From Streptomyces sp. NBRC 109706 (GTDB taxonomy: Bacteria > Actinomycetota > Actinomycetes > Streptomycetales > Streptomycetaceae), in the NCBI RefSeq assembly GCF_000974485.1, contig NZ_BBOM01000008.1:310001-374000 (forward strand): a DNA stretch of 64,000 bases. Direction: 5' to 3'. Made by a program: the position numbers and the translations under genes. The notes below the pieces were generated by a model. That model did no database searches, had not been told where the DNA came from, and saw only the letters and a list, made by a program, of their open reading frames with translations. Every line of letters begins with the position of its first letter. Within the stretch, counting starts at the first letter, position 1. Shown piece after piece: positions 61,740 through 64,000 of this stretch.

Positions 61740-62600
61740 TCAGGCGGTGGAACCCATCGAGAGGCCCGCCGTCAGCAGCAGCGCCATGTCGAGCGTCGCC
61801 ACCAGCAGCACCGTCTGGAACGCCACCCTGGTGTCCCCGGCCCGGCGCCCGAAGAAGAGGCCGACGCCGGCCGCGAGCGCGGCCACCAGGAGGACGAGCA
61901 GCCGCAGGTCACCGCCCAGCTGGAGCGGACCGACCAGCAGCAGCGCCGAGGCCAGCAGCGCCACGGCCGTCACCACCCGGCTGCCGTTCGCGCCCAGCCG
62001 GTGGGGCAGGCCGCGCACGCCGACCTTCGCGTCGTCCGCCAGATCGGGCAGCGTGTTGACGAAGTGTGCCGCGCAGCCCAGCAGCGCGCCCAGGGCCACC
62101 AGCCACAGCGGTGGCAGCGGGGCGCCCGGCAGCGAGAGCACCACAAAGGTCGGCAGCAGTCCGAAGGACACCAGATAGGGCAGCACCGACCAGGCCGTCG
62201 CCTTGACGCCCAGGTCGTAGAGCCACGCCGACACCAACGCCAGCAGGTGGGCGACGACCGCCGGCCAGCCGCCGGGCAGGGAGAGCGCTATCGCCAGCAG
62301 GGCCGAACCCACCACCATGCCCACCACCGCGGTCGGGGCCAGCCGCCCCTGGGCCACGGGCTTGGCCACCCGCCCGACGCGTGCGTCGCGCGCGGCGTCC
62401 ACCAGGTCGTTCAGCCAGCCGACCGACAGCTGGCCCGCCAGGACCGCGCCGGTGACCAGGGCCGTGCCGTGCGCCGAGTGCCCGAAGCTGACGGCCAGAC
62501 AGACCGTGAGCCCGGTGACCACCAGCACCGGAACGGGGTGCGCGGCGCGCACCCAGGCCCATGGGGTGCCCGTCCATGACAGGTGTGTGCGGTTACGCAT
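61740..62600 (-). CDS. UbiA-family prenyltransferase
   Basis: A 286-residue membrane prenyltransferase with about eight helices. The two magnesium-pyrophosphate motifs are NDLVDAARDA and DLADDAKVG; the substrate-binding loops SAWLYDLGVKATAWS and NTLPD fit the SCO-type UbiA group. It attaches a prenyl chain to an aromatic or sugar acceptor, but no partner gene (quinone, lipid or terpene cluster) is adjacent. ATG 62598-62600 has GATACT five bases upstream and no ribosome site, so it may be leaderless. Confidence 0.88.
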   Translation of the reverse strand: MRNRTHLSWTGTPWAWVRAAHPVPVLVVTGLTVCLAVSFGHSAHGTALVTGAVLAGQLSVGWLNDLVDAARDARVGRVAKPVAQGRLAPTAVVGMVVGSALLAIALSLPGGWPAVVAHLLALVSAWLYDLGVKATAWSVLPYLVSFGLLPTFVVLSLPGAPLPPLWLVALGALLGCAAHFVNTLPDLADDAKVGVRGLPHRLGANGSRVVTAVALLASALLLVGPLQLGGDLRLLVLLVAALAAGVGLFFGRRAGDTRVAFQTVLLVATLDMALLLTAGLSMGSTA

Positions 62601-62817
62601 CGCCAAGTATCTCCCACTCGTCCGTGTCGGTCCTGCTCGTCGGGGCCGCAGGGGCGACCCCGGTCGAGTGTCGGCCCGCTCACCGGGAGCGCAGTAGGGC
62701 GCGCGTCCGGCGGCGCGCGCCGCCGGGGCCCCGGGGGACCGGCGCGGGTGCCGCTGCGTAGGCTGGGTGCGCCAGCGCGCCCCGATGAGGGCAGGGGCGA
62801 GGAAGGGCGTCAACTCC

Positions 62818-63921
62818 GTGGCACATCGCGTGATACCGGCTCACTATCTGGACGCCTATGCGGAGATTCTGGCCGAGGTGTCCGTCACCGGCCGGCGTCT
62901 CACCCGGCCTGAGGTGGACGAGCGCAGGGAGTTGGGGGAGCGCGCGGCGCGGGAGGGTCTTGGGCTGCGCGAGTTGATCCGCGGCCATCTGGTGGCCACC
63001 CGCGCGTTCTGGCTCGACCTTCCCGGCGTCGCGGAGGCGCCGGGCGCGCGCCAGGTGCGTACGGCGGCGGCATGCGTGCTGGCCGCCGCCGAGCAGGCGG
63101 TGGACGCGTTGGCCGAGGGATACGAACGGGCCCAGCTGGTCGCGGTGCGCCGGGACGAGGCCGCCAGGCGTGAGTTCATCGACGACCTGCTGCACGGCCG
63201 GAGTGATCTGGGTGATCTCTCGGCTCGCGCGGAGCGCTTCGGGTTGCAACTGGCGCACACCCACACCGTAGCGGTGGCGGAGAGCGGCCAACCGCACGAC
63301 GACACCCATCCGTTGACCCGAAGGGTGGAGACGGCGCTGGCCGCGAGGTTCGGTCAGCGGCGGGTGCTGCTCACCACCAAGGACGGTCGGCTGGTCTGTG
63401 TGGTGCCGGGCCACCATCCGGATGTGGTGGAGTACTTCGCCGAACAGGCCAGGATCGCTCTGTCGTTCGAGGGGAGTTGTCGGGTCGCGATCGGGCGCGC
63501 CCATCCGGGCCCGGGCGGCGTGGTCCAGTCCTACGAGGAGGCGCTGAGCGCACTGGAGTTGGCGGAGCGGATGGGGCTCCAGCCGGAAGTGCTCAGGGCC
63601 TCCGAGCTGTTGGTCTTCCCGGTGCTCACCAGGAACCAGCACGCCATGGCCGATCTGGTGCGTACCGTGCTGGGCCCGTTGCGCGAGGCCAGGGGCGGCG
63701 CCGGGCCACTGGTGCGCACCCTGGACGCCTATTTCGACGCCGGCTGTGTCTCGGCCGAGGCCGCCCGTCAACTCGCCCTGAGCGTGCGGGCGTTCACCTA
63801 TCGGCTCAAACGGATAGCGACCCTGACCGGCGCCGATCCGGCCGACCCCATCCAGCGTTACACCCTGCAGACCGCCGTCATCGGCGCCCGGCTGCTCGGC
63901 TGGCCCGAGCGGGAGTTGTAG
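62818..63921 (+). CDS. PucR/CdaR-type transcriptional regulator
   Basis: A ~367-residue regulator. The C-terminal PucR-type helix-turn-helix is SAEAARQLALSVRAFTYRLKRIATLTG, preceded by a GGDEF-like CdaR central domain (VAIGRAHPGPGGVVQSYEEALSALELAERMG) and an N-terminal domain of the RsbRD/kind found in Streptomyces copies. GTG 62818 is the chosen start, after AGGAAGG; ATG 62785 would add 11 residues. It diverges from the UbiA-type gene; a regulatory link is only suggested. The effector is unknown. Confidence 0.85.
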   Translation: MAHRVIPAHYLDAYAEILAEVSVTGRRLTRPEVDERRELGERAAREGLGLRELIRGHLVATRAFWLDLPGVAEAPGARQVRTAAACVLAAAEQAVDALAEGYERAQLVAVRRDEAARREFIDDLLHGRSDLGDLSARAERFGLQLAHTHTVAVAESGQPHDDTHPLTRRVETALAARFGQRRVLLTTKDGRLVCVVPGHHPDVVEYFAEQARIALSFEGSCRVAIGRAHPGPGGVVQSYEEALSALELAERMGLQPEVLRASELLVFPVLTRNQHAMADLVRTVLGPLREARGGAGPLVRTLDAYFDAGCVSAEAARQLALSVRAFTYRLKRIATLTGADPADPIQRYTLQTAVIGARLLGWPEREL

Positions 63922-63946
63922 CACGCCCCTCCGCCCCGGCGTGTGG

Positions 63947-63996
63947 CACGCCCCGTGGGACGGAAGGCCGCTCGAACTCCCGTCCCACGGGGGTGC
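63947..63996 (+). terminator. Long hairpin terminator after the PucR-type gene
   Basis: GCACGCCCCGTGGGACGG (63947-63963) pairs with CCGTCCCACGGGGGTGC (63980-63996) with a single irregularity and a 16-base loop, 26 bases after the stop. No T-tract follows within the window. Confidence 0.75.
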
Positions 63997-64000
63997 GTTG

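Overview
The window is very GC-rich (third positions almost always G or C), with GTG starts, tight ATGA/GTGA overlaps, leaderless starts and many carbohydrate ABC systems under LacI and ROK regulators. Together with rppA-type melanin genes and mycothiol-era DinB and F420-type proteins, this points to a Streptomyces or close streptomycete chromosome. About 56 protein genes are supported. I saw no rRNA, tRNA, CRISPR array, insertion sequence or prophage.

Layout. 1-4.8 kb: a LacI regulator cut by the window edge, an MFS permease, a nucleotidyltransferase-like protein, an aminoglycoside-phosphotransferase-fold kinase and a VOC protein. 4.8-9.3 kb: a complete late biotin pathway, with bioB-bioA-bioD on the minus strand diverging from bioF. 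9.4-16.4 kb: a hydroxyacid dehydrogenase, two paralogous SAM-methyltransferase-like proteins bracketing a LigD-type polymerase and an ATP-dependent DNA ligase, and a NUDIX hydrolase. 16.4-18.9 kb: RppA type III polyketide synthase plus a P450, the signature of polyketide melanin (tetrahydroxynaphthalene/flaviolin) synthesis.

19-49 kb holds two parallel beta-oligosaccharide uptake and cleavage systems built on peptide/Opp-family ABC transporters. System A (19.0-29.7 kb) has a ROK repressor, a binding lipoprotein, a permease, a permease-ATPase fusion, a second ATPase, a GH2 beta-mannosidase and a LacI-like protein with no DNA-binding domain. Its two promoters share a nearly identical core that probably carries the operator. 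System B (40.7-49.2 kb) has a LacI repressor with a palindromic operator, a binding lipoprotein, two ATPases, two permeases and a GH1 beta-glucosidase, closed by a textbook intrinsic terminator. Between them lie a DinB protein, an MFS exporter, a TPR protein, another nucleotidyltransferase-like protein and a stress/redox block (short transketolase, Vms1-like release factor, DJ-1/PfpI protein, DyP peroxidase with a C-terminal lectin-like domain, F420-type oxidoreductase).

49.3-57 kb: 6-phosphogluconate dehydrogenase, aldo-keto reductase, ZIP transporter, a secreted beta-helix protein, a secreted endonuclease I and a DUF4032 kinase-like protein. 56-61.7 kb: a CebR-like repressor divergent from cebE-cebF-cebG (cellobiose/cellotriose CUT1 transporter), with two CebR-type boxes in front of cebE. 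A strange ~1 kb G-rich, tandemly repeated non-coding block separates cebE from cebF. The window ends with a UbiA-type prenyltransferase and a PucR/CdaR-type regulator.

Taken together, 19-62 kb reads as a plant beta-glycan (mannan, glucan, cellulose) utilisation region, with pentose-phosphate enzymes nearby. The least ordinary items are the HTH-less LacI protein placed one stop codon downstream of and in frame with the beta-mannosidase, the DyP-lectin fusion, the G-rich repeat block inside the ceb operon, and the duplicated promoter/operator of system A.
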